DNA of 64,000 nt. It comes from Phaeoceros laevis. Its lineage: Eukaryota; Anthocerotophyta; Anthocerotopsida; Notothyladales. The notes beneath the pieces were generated by a model that did no database searches, was not told the origin of the DNA, and saw only the letters and a program-made list of their open reading frames with translations. Each line of letters begins with the position of its first letter. Positions within the stretch are counted from its first letter, which is position 1. Of the stretch, positions 32,540 through 43,351 are shown piece by piece. The stretch covers positions 1 through 64,000 of the forward strand of contig JBNGIQ010009354.1 in NCBI GenBank assembly GCA_049999765.1, given 5' to 3'. A program made the position numbers and the translations under genes.

Positions 32540-34910
32540 CTGTGTGGAATTCAGAATGGAGACATTGCAGAGGCACATGCCTGTAGCGGGTCAGGTAGGA
32601 ATGAGTGAAGACAGCATGGCGTTTTGAGCAGAAAATCTTCCAAGCGGCTACAGACTCAGGTTGGACTTTGAAGTAGTGTGAGAGTTAACTAGCGTTATGT
32701 GGCCTTGTTTCTCGGTAACTCTTGTCGGTGTTCCAATTGGAAATCCTATATATGGCGAATTGGACTCGGTACTTTGTCATGGTCTGCAGCACGACTAGCT
32801 GAGGAAGATATCTGTATAGATGCTCTCATTCGAGAGCAGGGCTCAAAATCCAGCGGGACAGTGAGATGTCTGGAGCGATGGGTCAGAGTGGTGATCCAGG
32901 TGAGGATATAGTTTAGGGTTTAGGATTTGTGACTTGGACTTCCAACATATTATTTTGTACAGAAGGTAGATTGGTTTTGAGCGTAGGCTCTGTTCTTTTA
33001 CTTTTGTGGCACACGCCACCGGGTCGATGAGTTTCATGAGAAATCAGACACAAGTGGAAACGACTGAGTAGCAACTCCCAGTGCAGAACCAGAAAAGACA
33101 GCAATTGCTTGCCCAATCACTTCAAAGTTTTATCACCCGCAGCATGTCAAACTCAGCTCCCTTTGTTCTACTGCAGGTGCTATGACCGTTACGGGGCAGA
33201 ATTCTTCAGGGTCGGACAAACTTGCCCAGAGGCAGCAGCAGCAGCCCCGGCAACAGTTGCAACACCAGCCACCAGCAAACACCGGATCTTGTCTGGTCAA
33301 AGGTCTGTTTGGTTCATTCTTCTAAATCGAAAACTGAGTTTCTTTTTGTGTATGACAGTTCTAGTACAGCCTTTCATGCGATTAAGGATGTGTGTTCTTT
33401 ATCTTGCAGTCAAAGGTACTTCCAGGACATGCACGGCCTTCTAACCATGCTGACGCAGAAGAGCACTCAGGTGTGATGTATTAATAAACTGTCTTGCAGT
33501 CCCTGGATGTCAGAATGCATCTTCCTGGTGTAGTCGAGATATTCTGGTAATGCTACCACAATCAGCTTAGTTACATACATCTCCGATGACTCATGTTGTT
33601 TCTGCTTGCCAGGTGATGCCACCGGAGCAGCTTCAGAAGCTTCAGCATTACAAGAATGTCTTGCAGCAGATGATGTTATGCTTGAGTGCGCCAAAGGAGA
33701 AAGTGCCCAAGGAATTTACTATGGACAAGGTTGGGGCTATGGAGAGGCAAATCGTGAACATCCTGGGGACATTCGTGAAGAGAAAATCCGGATTGCAAGG
33801 CCAGCATGGACAAACGGCTCTGCAAGTGCAACAGCAGCCTATGTCTGAGTCATAGGTGCAACAGCCCTCACAGCAGCAGTTGTCAGCTCAGCAAATTCCG
33901 GACACGGCCGCAGACAGCAAGGATCCCAAAATGCTGCAAGTGGAGCAACATCAACATCAGTTGCTTCAGAGGCAACTTCAGCAGCAGCAAGTTCCAACCA
34001 AGGTCAACTCCCCACAGATGGTGTCATCTCCTCAGATTCCACAAGCTCCGTCCCCTCAAACATCTCAGCAACTCTCACCTCAGTTTGATCAGCAAAGCTT
34101 TGGAACACCATCCCGGCGTATTTCAAAGGTTGCAACTCCAATTCAAGCTGGAACACCTCCACTTGGAACATCTTCGTCTATGCTGGCTGCAGCTTCTCCA
34201 CTTGCAGATGGTGTTGATATGAGGGTAGACGTCTTGCAAACTCTATCCTCTTGAAGCCCTGCAGGAGATACCACAGCTTCTGAAACAGTGGAAGAACGCT
34301 TCTTAAGAAAGGTGTGTATTATGGAAGTAAAGCGGAAGCTCGTTTGCCGTGGTACTCCACTTGGGGGCGTTCTTGAACGGGCTGTAGCTAGGTTTCAGAG
34401 CTTTTCTGTGGTTCGGCCCATGTTTCTGAGATGCACGGGACTTTTGTTTAGATGTTTCTCAGCTTCAAATATTATTAGCTTTTTGACCCATTACACCATA
34501 TTGATTGACTCTGATTGCAGATTGACTCTGTGTCACCAGAGGTCCTACGTGCAGCGGTTCATGACATGAGGGCCGTTGCAAGTATAATCGACATGTTTGC
34601 AGCATCAGCTCCTGGGAATGACTCAAGATCTGCCATCGGGGAGAATTTAGCTGCAGTTACTAGGACTAGGTTGCAAGCAAGGGGCGACAAAGATGATCTA
34701 CGTAAGAGGAAGCGCTGTTTCGAATCAGTGACAATGTATGTGAACACTGCCGATGGGAAGTTGCTCAACAGTCTGAGTGCAGACCCTTTAGAGGATGACA
34801 ATCTGAGTGCAGACCCTTTAGAGGATGACAATCTGAGTGCAGACCCTTTAGAGGATGACAGTTTGTGTGCAGACCCTCCCCACACAAACCCTCCCTTCGG
34901 AGGATGATAG
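32540..34910 (+). pseudogene. MED15 pseudogene, near full length but without the polyglutamine tract
   Basis: This retains MED15 exon order on the plus strand. The KIX exon near 32555-32660 (atggagacattgcagaggca) is frameshifted, and the exon near 32790-32900 carries stops in the YLRKISLKML motif. Next comes the start of exon 4 with the ~700-bp polyglutamine region deleted (33175-33305), then the RYFQDM exon at about 33414-33470. At 33612-33855 lies PPEQLQKLQHYKNVLQQMML, closed by a TAG. A Q/P-rich exon follows (33856-34254). The C-terminal exon (34520-34907) has VLRAAVHDMRAVASIIDMFA and SAPGNDSRSAIGENLAAVT, a block well conserved in plant MED15. Introns are preserved, so it arose from DNA duplication and not from retroposition. 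Confidence 0.85.
34773..34862 (+). repeat. 30-bp coding tandem repeat, three copies
   Basis: The unit encodes LSADPLEDDN and starts at 34773, 34803 and 34833, with a partial fourth after 34863. The copy of this region near 36.8 kb has only a degenerate version, so the expansion came after that duplication. Confidence 0.9.
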
Positions 34911-35450
34911 TAAACCTACGATTAGAGTGCCCAGAGCAGCGTCCAGCCATAATGTATATTGTTTCAATTCAATGTTTCTCACAGCTAAAACGTTGTACAG
35001 TTAAAATGTTGTTTCTTGTGGTTAAAACGTTGTTTCTCAAAGGTAAAACGTTTAACTGCAGCTGCTCGAAAAGCTGGAGATTCCCAGCTGGAGCTGGAGA
35101 TTCCCCAAAGATTTAATTACAAGTATGAGTTATGAGCAAATTCCAATGCTTCAAATTTAACACTGCATTCTTTGAATTCTTTAAGCAGAATAGATTTAAA
35201 TTATTTTTTAACTTTTTGTGAATGATAAGCATTCAATATGTTTGAGAAGTTGAGAATACAAACAGTTGAGGGTTATCTACTATATAGCACAGAGTACACA
35301 CGTTCGAACGGTTCAATAGTGAAGGGAAACGTTAGGAACTTAAGATCATAAGGAGCAAGGAGCTTTTAGGAAACCTGAGTTTTGAAGAAAATAATAATGA
35401 AAAAATATCTTCTTGACATAGAAGATTGTAAATGAAGTTTAAACGAGACT
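34911..35450. other. AT-rich intergenic DNA
   Basis: It includes short direct repeats (taaaacgttgt-type units at 34986-35052) and low-complexity AT sequence. No gene. Confidence 0.5.
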
Positions 35451-35454
35451 TATA

Positions 35455-35561
35455 GGATGGCCATTTAACAAAAGACCATGTGATGATGGTCATCCTGACA
35501 TGGTCTTTTGCCATGCAATTCCCTGACATGGTCTTTTGTTAAATGGTCAGGATGGCCATCC
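35455..35561. repeat. Palindromic block with 27-bp arms
   Basis: ggatggccatttaacaaaag (left arm 35455-35481) is inverted at 35526-35561 with an insertion of about 9 bp (gtcaggatg), and the segment tgacatggtcttttg also occurs twice directly. It resembles a foldback or MITE-like relic in AT-rich DNA. Confidence 0.75.
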
Positions 35562-35671
35562 TCATGTCTTATGTCATGCAACCAAAACAGAGGAGGGGGA
35601 AATAAAATTATCTAAAATAAACGTGTATAAAAAATAAAATAAAATATATAGAGAAATGTAGTAGTTATCCA

Positions 35672-35769
35672 ACGATTGTGCCATCCAAGCAGCATTATGC
35701 AGTAATCCTAAGACACACAAATGCTCAATGTTTAAGACACTACGATTGTGCCATCCAAGCAGCATTATG
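35672..35769. repeat. 28-bp direct repeat
   Basis: The sequence acgattgtgccatccaagca plus gcattatg occurs at 35672-35699 and exactly again at 35742-35769, 70 bp apart. It could be a small tandem duplication. Confidence 0.8.
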
Positions 35770-35892
35770 TATATGTTAATGGCCGCGTAGCGGCCGGTAT
35801 TAACAGGCCGCTGGCCATTAACTTACGTGAACGGCACTTTCAAGACATGGCGCGCGCGGGGGCGAGGATATTGTGTCCACCCGAGGCAAAAC

Positions 35893-35998
35893 TGATTATG
35901 TTCAGGTCTCGCGCGATTATGTCTCGGGCAGCCACATTATGTCAAGGGCAGCGTCATTATTTCACGGGCAGACGAGATTAAGTGAGGGGCTGACTTGT
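35893..35998. repeat. Degenerate ~21-bp tandem array in a GC-rich island
   Basis: Five units begin at about 35893, 35915, 35935, 35956 and 35976, each with the pattern (g/c)attatgt followed by c-x-c-g-g-g-c-a-g. They lie in a GC-rich block (about 35840-36140) inside AT-rich surroundings. No protein is evident. The origin is unknown. Confidence 0.65.
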
Positions 35999-36147
35999 GC
36001 CCGTTTCGCCCGGCAAAACGCACGCAGAGGGTGGGCATAATGTCCGAGCCCCCGCGTGCGCTATGTCGAGGAAGCGCCGTTTACGTGTGGGGCTATGAGT
36101 GTAGAGGGAGAGTGAGAGCACGCGCAAGCGCGCGGTGCCTACACTAG

Positions 36148-36242
36148 TTAACAAATAATCAACCAACCAACGAACCAACAAGATGCCTTGAGCGACTTCA
36201 CCACCATCCATCCATTCATGAACGGGACTTGGCTTCCATAAC
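36148..36242 (-). pseudogene. Copy of the 3' end of the AP2-like gene at 37318
   Basis: The segment ending ccattcatgaacgggacttg matches 37230-37340, which is the stop codon, last codons and 3' flank of the neighbouring gene. It breaks off after about 20 coding bases and joins MED15 sequence at 36243. It is a small segmental-duplication remnant. Confidence 0.75.
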
Positions 36243-36960
36243 TCAACCAGACATGTTGCAAACTCTATCTTTCTGGAGGCCGTGTAGGAGATACCACAGC
36301 TTCTGAAACAGTGGAAGAACACTTCTTAAGAAAGGTGTGTATTATGGAAGTAAAGCGGAAGCTCGCTTGCTGTGGTATTCAACTCGAGGGCATTCTTAAA
36401 CGGGCTGTAGCTTGGTTTAGAGCTTTTCTATGCTTCGGTCCATGTTTCTGAGGTGCACAAGACTTTGGTCTAGATGCTTCTCAGCTTTAAATGTTATTAG
36501 CTTTTTGACCCATTACACCATGTTGATTGACTCTAGACTTATTACAGATTGACTTTGTGCCACTCAAGGTCCTACGTGCAGCGGTTGATGGCATGAAGGC
36601 AGTTGCAACTTGCAAGTATAATGATCGACATGTTTGCAGCATCAACTCTTGGGAATGACTCAAGATCTGCCATCAGGGAGAATTTAGCTGCAGTTACTAG
36701 GACTAAAGATTGTAAGCAAGGGGCAACAAAGATGGTCCACGTAAGAGGAAGCGTTGTTTCGAATTAGGGACAATGTATGTGAACACTGTCGATGGGAAGT
36801 TGCTCAACATTCTGAGTACAGATCTAGACCCTTTAAATTAGAGGATGACAGTATGAGTGCAGACCCTCCCTTTGGAGGATGACGGTAAACCTACAATTAC
36901 GACTTGAAGGTCGAGGGTAGCGTCCAGCTAGTGATAAATATAATGTATATTGTTCAATTC
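36243..36960 (+). pseudogene. MED15 C-terminal fragment, second copy
   Basis: Collinear with 34224-34970 (cagacatgttgcaaactcta versus cagacgtcttgcaaactcta), including the intron and the block for ATCKYNDRHVCSINS-type shifted frames. Small indels break the reading frame that is open at 34515-34907. It is more diverged than the 378-bp KIX duplicate at 614-991, so it is probably older. Confidence 0.85.
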
Positions 36961-37317
36961 AATGTTTCTCAGAGCTAAAATGTTGTTTCTTAGAGGCAAA
37001 AAGTTCATGTACATCTCCTCTAAAAACTGGAGATTCCCAGTCACCATGTGTTGTGCTGATAGTGAACATGATCATCTATTATTACTTAACCAACCAGGTC
37101 TCCACACGATTCATATCCATATGTACACACATACAAAATTTACAAATCAACTTTTGGATATGTACACATACAAAATTATTTACAAATCATCTTCCAAAGT
37201 TGAGATGACAAAGTGAGCTAGCACAAGTTCCATATTAACTAATAATCAACCAAGCAGCTATCTAGATGACTTGAGCAACCTTGAGCAAACTCCCTTGAGG
37301 ACCATCCATGGATCCAT

Positions 37318-39141
37318 TCATGAACGGGACTTGGCTTCCAAGTCTTTCACAAAACGGCAAAGCTCCCGCCCCACCTCGTCCCGGTGTTCATCACTCAGGC
37401 TCCTGACCTCCTCCTCATAATCCGTCAATGGATAATTGAGCTTATACACAAGGAACCCGCCCATGCGCACCACCTCCCGATCATAGGCTCTGGCAGCATG
37501 CTCCACCGAGTCCCAGTACTGCTTCGGCTTCTTCCACTCCGCCCGCGCCCCTTCCTCCTCGGTCCCCACCAGCACCCGCCGCGCCCTCATGTCGGGGTCG
37601 AACACGGCGGCCAGCACCCGCGGCCACCCCGTCTCCGGATCCTTCACCACCTGCCTGCCCGCGGCCTCGCCCTCCAGCTCCAGGTACACTCCCACCCACC
37701 CGCGCACCGCCCGGTGCGAGCCCTTGTCGGCCACCTCCGTCTTGAGGTAGTCCGCGTACTCGACCCACCCCATGGGCACCACGCGCGGTTGCGACAGGGC
37801 CGTCAAGCAGTCCTCGGGCGGGAAGTTGAGCCTCACGGCGCCCCCGCGCCCCATGCCCTGCCACCGCTCCCCACACACGTACATCTTCACCATCACCGAG
37901 TCGCGCAGCCTCGCGGCCCCGTAGTAGCCCGCGCGGGAGCCCCCGCAGTAGATCTGGGGCATCCGCGGCCGCTGCTCCTTATCCAGGTCAAGCTCGCCAC
38001 CGGCGATCAGGTCCTGCGCGGTGACGCTACCGCGCGGTGCGCACGCGTAGGCGTCGTGCATTCCGGTGGAGGTGTTGAAGCAGACTCCGGTGACCACGCC
38101 CCGGGGCTGCCGCTTCTCCATCTTCTGCCTGAACTCGCGTTTCTTCTTCCGTCGCTCGCACTTCTCCTCGGCTTCCTTGAACATATGCACCACCGCCGGG
38201 CCGTACGTCAGCATGCTCCTGAGCTCATCCAAAGTGGGCGCCCGGGGCTGAAGAGACTCGCAGCTGCGGTACGCCTCCACCAAGCTCGCCAGGGCCTGCA
38301 GCTGGATGCCCGTCTGTGGATGAAAAACAGCCGAAGGGTCAGGCTGCGTCACCGGCATCACCGCGTCTGCACCTGTTTCTGCCGGTACCGGTACCGGTAC
38401 TACCGGTCCACCTCCTCCTCCTCCTGTGCGACGTGGACGCTTTTTGGGAGTTTTTCCATCAACTCCTCCTCCCAGGCCGCCCCCTCCTCCTGTTTTGCTG
38501 GCAACACCGATATCGGTCTTTTCCCGCAGACGTGGTCGCTTTTTGGTGTTTTCATTCAAGGACAAGGCCTCCAGCTCTGCTTCCGGGCCGGCACCGATGG
38601 AGCTGTCTGCTGCCAGTTCCTGATTTTCTTCCACGATGATGTCTCCCTGCTGCACGCCATAGTCCATGTCCCAAATATCACAGTCTGATATCGATTCCGG
38701 GCCGCTACCGATGAAGCTGTCTGCCAGTTCCCGATTTTCCTCCACGATCATGTCTCCCTGCAGGCGGTCCATGTCCCAAATATCACAGTCACCGGAATCC
38801 ATCTGTGGCACCTCCGATGCTTCTGCAAAATTTAAAAGTTTCAAAATCAGGTCAGAGTACTTAGGTGTGAGATACTTCACATATCACAGAAAGCAGCCGC
38901 CGAGAAAACCTGATTTCAACTAAGAAGCTATGCAATTGCATGCTGCTAAGCTCAAGTACTTACCTGAATATGCGTACGGCTGGGCCATCGGTAAGAAAGC
39001 GTTCTGCCCGTCCAGAGGAGGAGACTCCAGGGTCTCGAGGCCAGCAAACATGGGTTCCGGATCCGAGTCGAACGGCATTGCCGCCAAGCCGCGGGCTGCT
39101 GGCTCCAGCTCCATGGATGCAGCATTCCTGAAATCCGCCAT
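37318..39141 (-). CDS. Nuclear protein with two AP2-like half-domains and acidic repeats
   Basis: I do not recognise a named family. Two exons: 39141-38964 (ATG, MADFRNAASMELEPAARGLA) and 38822-37318, joined in phase by a 141-bp GT-AG intron, giving 560 residues. Near residues 70-140 an acidic unit is duplicated (SGDCDIWDMD and SDCDIWDMD, each followed by VEENRELAD or VEENQELAA). Basic nuclear-type signals follow (KKRPRLREK, KKRPRRTGG), then a charged helix (KEAEEKCERRKKKREFRQKM). Two segments look like the second half of an AP2 domain: YYGAARLRDS with VRLNFPPEDC, and VEHAARAYDREVV with KLNYPLTDYEEE. WLG-type strands are poor. I infer a diverged AP2-derived regulator. The frame is intact. Confidence 0.75.
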
Positions 39142-39672
39142 CCTGGATGGAGCTAGACAAGCGCTGGAATAAAGCACAAAAGGGTCAGTGCTGAGCGAGC
39201 GCTAAAGGCAGCTATCAAGCGGGAGAACTCGCGGGATCCCGATTGCGGAGATCTCTCGGCGACTGATCAAGCTACGGGAGGCGGGAAGGAACTTGAAAAC
39301 CTAATTGAAGGCCAGGGTTTAAAGGTTTAAATACTTATACGTTGTACGTTGAAGTGATTAATTATCATCATCATAATCTTTATCCTCTTATGGTAATTCA
39401 CAATTCAAATCATGCTATAAAATATATGTCAACCTTGTTTTGGGTGAGTTCATGTTAGACTTACAAACATGAACTCACCTTAAGGTTCTATCCCTAGGAT
39501 ACAAGCTAAGCGCGTACGAAAAGATATACTCTCTCTCGCTCCTTTTAACGAGTAAGGCCTGGCATGACTCTTGTATGCACGGAACTTGACGGGAGGAGGT
39601 TGGCAACTTTCTTTGGAGGCGGGCTCTTTTTAGTAACGAAACACCCAATTCAAAACTGAGGTATTATCAGAT
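39142..39672. other. Promoter side of the AP2-like gene, with a small hairpin
   Basis: AT-rich. An inverted repeat at 39442-39455 and 39465-39479 (ggtgagttcatgtt and its complement) could form a 14-bp hairpin. No gene. Confidence 0.5.
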
Positions 39673-39753
39673 GTTGACATGGCCGAGTTGGTCTAAGGCG
39701 CCAGATTAAGGTTCTGGTCCGAAAGGGCGTGGGTTCGAATCCCATTGTCAACA
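39673..39753 (+). tRNA. tRNA-Leu (anticodon AAG)
   Basis: It folds as a type II tRNA. The acceptor stem GTTGACA pairs with TGTCAAC, 7 of 7, with discriminator A. The D-arm has box A (TGGCCGAGTTGG). The anticodon stem is CCAGA/TCTGG with loop TTAAGGT, so the anticodon is AAG. The T-arm has box B (GGTTCGAATCC). The variable arm is long, as expected for Leu. No intron is present. Short T runs follow as a Pol III terminator. Confidence 0.95.
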
Positions 39754-41209
39754 TACTCTTGAACTGTATACGGTGATTCTTTTCGAAGTTTTTTCTGCGA
39801 AAGTCAGCAAGTTTCTTGGAGCTGTAATTTCGCTGGCAACGCACTTAAAAGTATCTCGCTCCCTCTCTCTCTCCAAGGACAGTTTGTGCTATCTGATCTG
39901 TGCGCTTGATTAGTGTGCTTTGCTCCTGAAACCTGATCTCATTGGTGTTCATGTCCCCACCTGGGATCGCTTAAAAGCCTGCGCATGCCGGCCCGGCCAC
40001 CTGTATAGACATGTGAGGCTGGCAAGCCACATTGTGCAAGGGGTGGAACACCTTGGAGCTCGCACAGCTGCTGGGAGTCGTTGTGAACCCACATGTATAT
40101 ATCCATGGTTGGTGGTGCTTCCGGAAGTTGATCACCTTTAGAAGTCTGATCATCAGCCGGAGACTTACGCACAACAGTCATCCCACCAACGTACCCAACA
40201 CGTGTGTATAGGAGTCGCAAGCGGTGCATGCTTGCTAGCTCATACCGGTTTCGGTTTACTGAAAATTCGTCCATGTGGCCTGAAGCATACCATTGCAGAG
40301 CTAGGGCTCAGAGCTGTACATGTGCGTAAAATGGGTGAGATTACTTGTGCTTGGAAGTTGTGGGACTTGGCTTCTATTCGCTTGGAACTGATTCATGCAT
40401 GAGTGAGCCCACAAGTTTGTCAGTACTAGTCAGGACAGCTGCACCAGATGGAAGCAACTTGTCATCAACGAACTGGTGCTCTCGGATCATAGGACTTGCA
40501 TTCTAACCAATTGTAACCATCTGCAACTAATCATGACAAACTGAAATGAGAGGCCAGTTTCATCCATGGCTTGGCCCAGTTCCTGAAACTGTGGCCGGCT
40601 GGAATCTTCAATCTTGAAGGCTCTTCAGAGATCCTTCAACTTGGAATTCGTGCGCACTCAAGCTGACCAGTTGCAAAGGACTCCTTCCTGTGTATACACA
40701 TTACAAGCCAAGCCGAGCCAAGCTTGAAACATGTCAGCAATTGCAAGCTTAGCTCTGCAGAGACATATCGATCTGGACAGTGTGAGTAGCAGCCAAGATC
40801 TGAAGGCCTACGTACACTGCCCAGCAGAGCTTCATTGAATTTTGAGCAAGTAAATACACGTAAGCATGCGAAATCTTGCAACAAAAAGTGCCCCACAGTC
40901 ACATTTGTGAATGTGTAAGTCCAAACAATGTCATGTACATAGTGATATGCAGACAGCTATCCCTGGTGCACACTCACTCCTCAAGGGAGCCAGGGAGCCC
41001 TTTGCTTTCATCCAAACTGAATCTGTACAGAGTACTTTACAAGTCACGTGCACTGCACTTGTAAGTGGAAAAACGACCTCGGCTCTTTAGTCTGTGGAAG
41101 ACTGTCCAGAAAGTTGTCGTCTTCCACTGTGACACACAGCTAAACGAAGGGGAGTGCAAGGCTGGCTGCCTGCCCCATAGCCTGCAAACAGCCAAGAAAA
41201 AGGGCACTT
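39754..41209. other. Long intergenic stretch
   Basis: Contains unconvincing frames, the longest on minus (40274-39939, ATG start, no domain). I see no repeat or RNA gene that I can support. Confidence 0.5.
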
Positions 41210-42052
41210 TCAAGAGGGGCTCATCCTAAAGCTACAGACCTGTTCAAGATTGAAAGCATGGCCAATTGCAAGAGGAAATTTCACACTTGTAAGTAAGCTC
41301 CGATCCAGGGGCACGCGTACCGCAGACAGCCCTTGGGCCCAATCCGTGACATTTTCCATCCTGCCAAGAGCAGCCATGAGATGGAGCCAGGAGTCGAGGC
41401 GACTGGTGTTGCTGCCCTGCTTCTTGACGTAGTAGAGGTAAATGGTGAAGGCACCCTTCTGGATCTTCTCCCTACAGAATTCGTAATTCATGGTCGGCTG
41501 CAGCACCAGCGCCCGGAAATCCCCCATACACACCTTGGCCGGCCAGTTCCTCACCACCGCCTCCACGTCCTCCCTGGTGTTGAGCAGCAAGATGACGCAC
41601 TTCCTCACGCTGGTGCCCACGCCCATGGTGGCCACGTGGTACGCGCTCTGCACCACCCTGCCCCGCTGCGACTGCGAGTAGGTCACCATGCCGTGGTCGG
41701 CGTGCTGTTCCAGGTGCAGCGGGTAATACGGCAGCATGATCTGGCGCCCGAAGTCCAGCCCGGCCACCTCCTCGCGCACCTTGAACTGCATGGGCGCGTG
41801 AAAGCCCCGCAGCCCGCTGCCCTCCGGATCCTCCTCCTGCTGCCTCCGGTGCGCGCTGCCGCTCCCGGACCCCCTCGTGTCGATGTGCAGCTGCATTCCG
41901 CGGAAGCCGTTGCCCTCCACCATGGTGAGGTTCACGACCTGGCCCGGCGGGGTGTGGAGCAGCGGCTCCAGGGACGGCCACACCGCTGCCCCGGTGCCGC
42001 CGGTAACCGCTCCGTTCGCGTTGCTGCTCCTCATCACCTCCCGCCTCGCCAT
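41210..42052 (-). CDS. Hypothetical protein
   Basis: An ATG-started frame of 280 residues (MARREVMRSSNANGAV), GC-rich in the manner of a real coding exon and ending at TGA or continuing through a possible donor after FNLEQ near 41240. It contains RKCVILLLNTREDVEAVVRN, ALVLQPTMNYEFCREKI and TIYLYYVKKQGSNTS. No signal peptide, membrane helix or motif is evident. I do not recognise the family. It may be lineage-specific. Confidence 0.55.
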   Translation of the reverse strand: MARREVMRSSNANGAVTGGTGAAVWPSLEPLLHTPPGQVVNLTMVEGNGFRGMQLHIDTRGSGSGSAHRRQQEEDPEGSGLRGFHAPMQFKVREEVAGLDFGRQIMLPYYPLHLEQHADHGMVTYSQSQRGRVVQSAYHVATMGVGTSVRKCVILLLNTREDVEAVVRNWPAKVCMGDFRALVLQPTMNYEFCREKIQKGAFTIYLYYVKKQGSNTSRLDSWLHLMAALGRMENVTDWAQGLSAVRVPLDRSLLTSVKFPLAIGHAFNLEQVCSFRMSPS

Positions 42053-43208
42053 CCGGATGGACCGATCGCGAGCGAGCGAGCTTCAGGAAGCCACAGACCT
42101 GTAGCACACGTATATATCTATCGTCAGGAATGCGTCAATGCGAGCGAGCGAGCGAGCTTGAGGGAGATCGCAGGAGGATGGATTCGCATGAACTCATTCA
42201 GTACAATCTCAAGTGAGAAGTTTAGTCACAGTGAAGCTCCCGGACGTCGTCCCTTGCCACGCTCTAGATAGATGTATAGACCAGCTATGCTGCCTTGCTT
42301 CCTGAAGAAGCTACGCGTTCCTTGTAAGGCGCCGGCGCCGACGGGGTCAAAAGTGGTCACTAGTCAGTGGGGATTCTTTCGTGAATGAGATCGACGATCA
42401 ACTTGAATGGTTGAAGATAGCCTGAGGGGACTTTGGGTCGACAGTTTGACATGGTCAAAAGGCAGCAGCAGGCGTCAAGTGGGGAAGTGGGTATTCACAA
42501 ACTATTTTTTCTGGGTCCACCGTCGGACATTCAAGGCACCGAGTGAGGTCTTGCTATTACTGGAAATCGGTGCTCAGGACGCCAAACTTGATACTGTATG
42601 AAAGGAAACCGACCTTCACGATCCCACTCATGTGTGAATGTACAAGAAGCTACCTACAGACAGGCGAACATTGAGTTCAGCTTGTGGCGGACAGGGAGAG
42701 AGAGAGATCTCTTACGTGGTTTGCCGGTGCAATCCGTGACATCTGCCTTGGAGGCTTGTCGAAAGTTTGGCTTGCAATTATGAATTCGTGAAAATTATTA
42801 ATATTACCCAGTGGAGTAGTGGATGTTATGCAGCATGCACAAACTTCAAGAGTAGGAAGAAAGGAACAATTTTGTTCCAGCTTTGGGTAATAACCTCCTA
42901 TTTGTAAAGTTTAAATCCGCTTGACACTCCACGACCTATCATATCAAAGTATTTACTAGCCTAGTCTATACGTCTTTGGACTCAAGTGTATATAATATTA
43001 TACAAGGGCAAACTTGTAATTGGCAAAAATAGATACATACTCTTTTACCTGCTCAGCCATTGCATCTTAGAGGGCTGTCTACATCTTATTTAACTAGGCT
43101 CTTACAGAAAGTATCAAGAGTCCAGTCCCCACCTATGTAGTGGAATATCCAATGAGAAAAATCTTGAACAAAATTTACAATGTGCTTTCAAGATGGGTCC
43201 AAAAGGTC
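42053..43208. other. Intergenic with GAGC microsatellites
   Basis: Upstream of the hypothetical gene are two (GAGC)n runs at about 42069-42081 and 42139-42156. The rest is AT-rich towards 43 kb with no coding signal. Confidence 0.5.
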
Positions 43209-43330
43209 CACACATTTGTCATAGAAATGACCCGTCCTACAGTCCGAGACGTGCATAGCCTAAGTTATGCACACATTTGTCATAGAAATGACCCGTCCTA
43301 CCGTCCGAGACGTGCATAGCCTAAGTTATG
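43209..43330. repeat. 61-bp tandem duplication
   Basis: The unit starting cacacatttgtcatagaaat at 43209 is repeated from 43270 with a single difference (acag versus accg). It lies just downstream of the BTB pseudogene. Confidence 0.9.
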
Positions 43331-43351
43331 CGTGTTGTGAAGGAACTTTGT

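Noticed and set aside
37384-38688. A 434-codon plus-strand frame
   Set aside because: Antisense shadow of the AP2-like gene; the composition (Leu/His/Pro/Arg) and absence of domains argue against a protein.
41333-42271. A 312-codon plus-strand frame opposite the hypothetical protein
   Set aside because: It is of the same antisense type, starts without a recognised domain, and the minus-strand frame has better protein-like composition. The choice is not certain.
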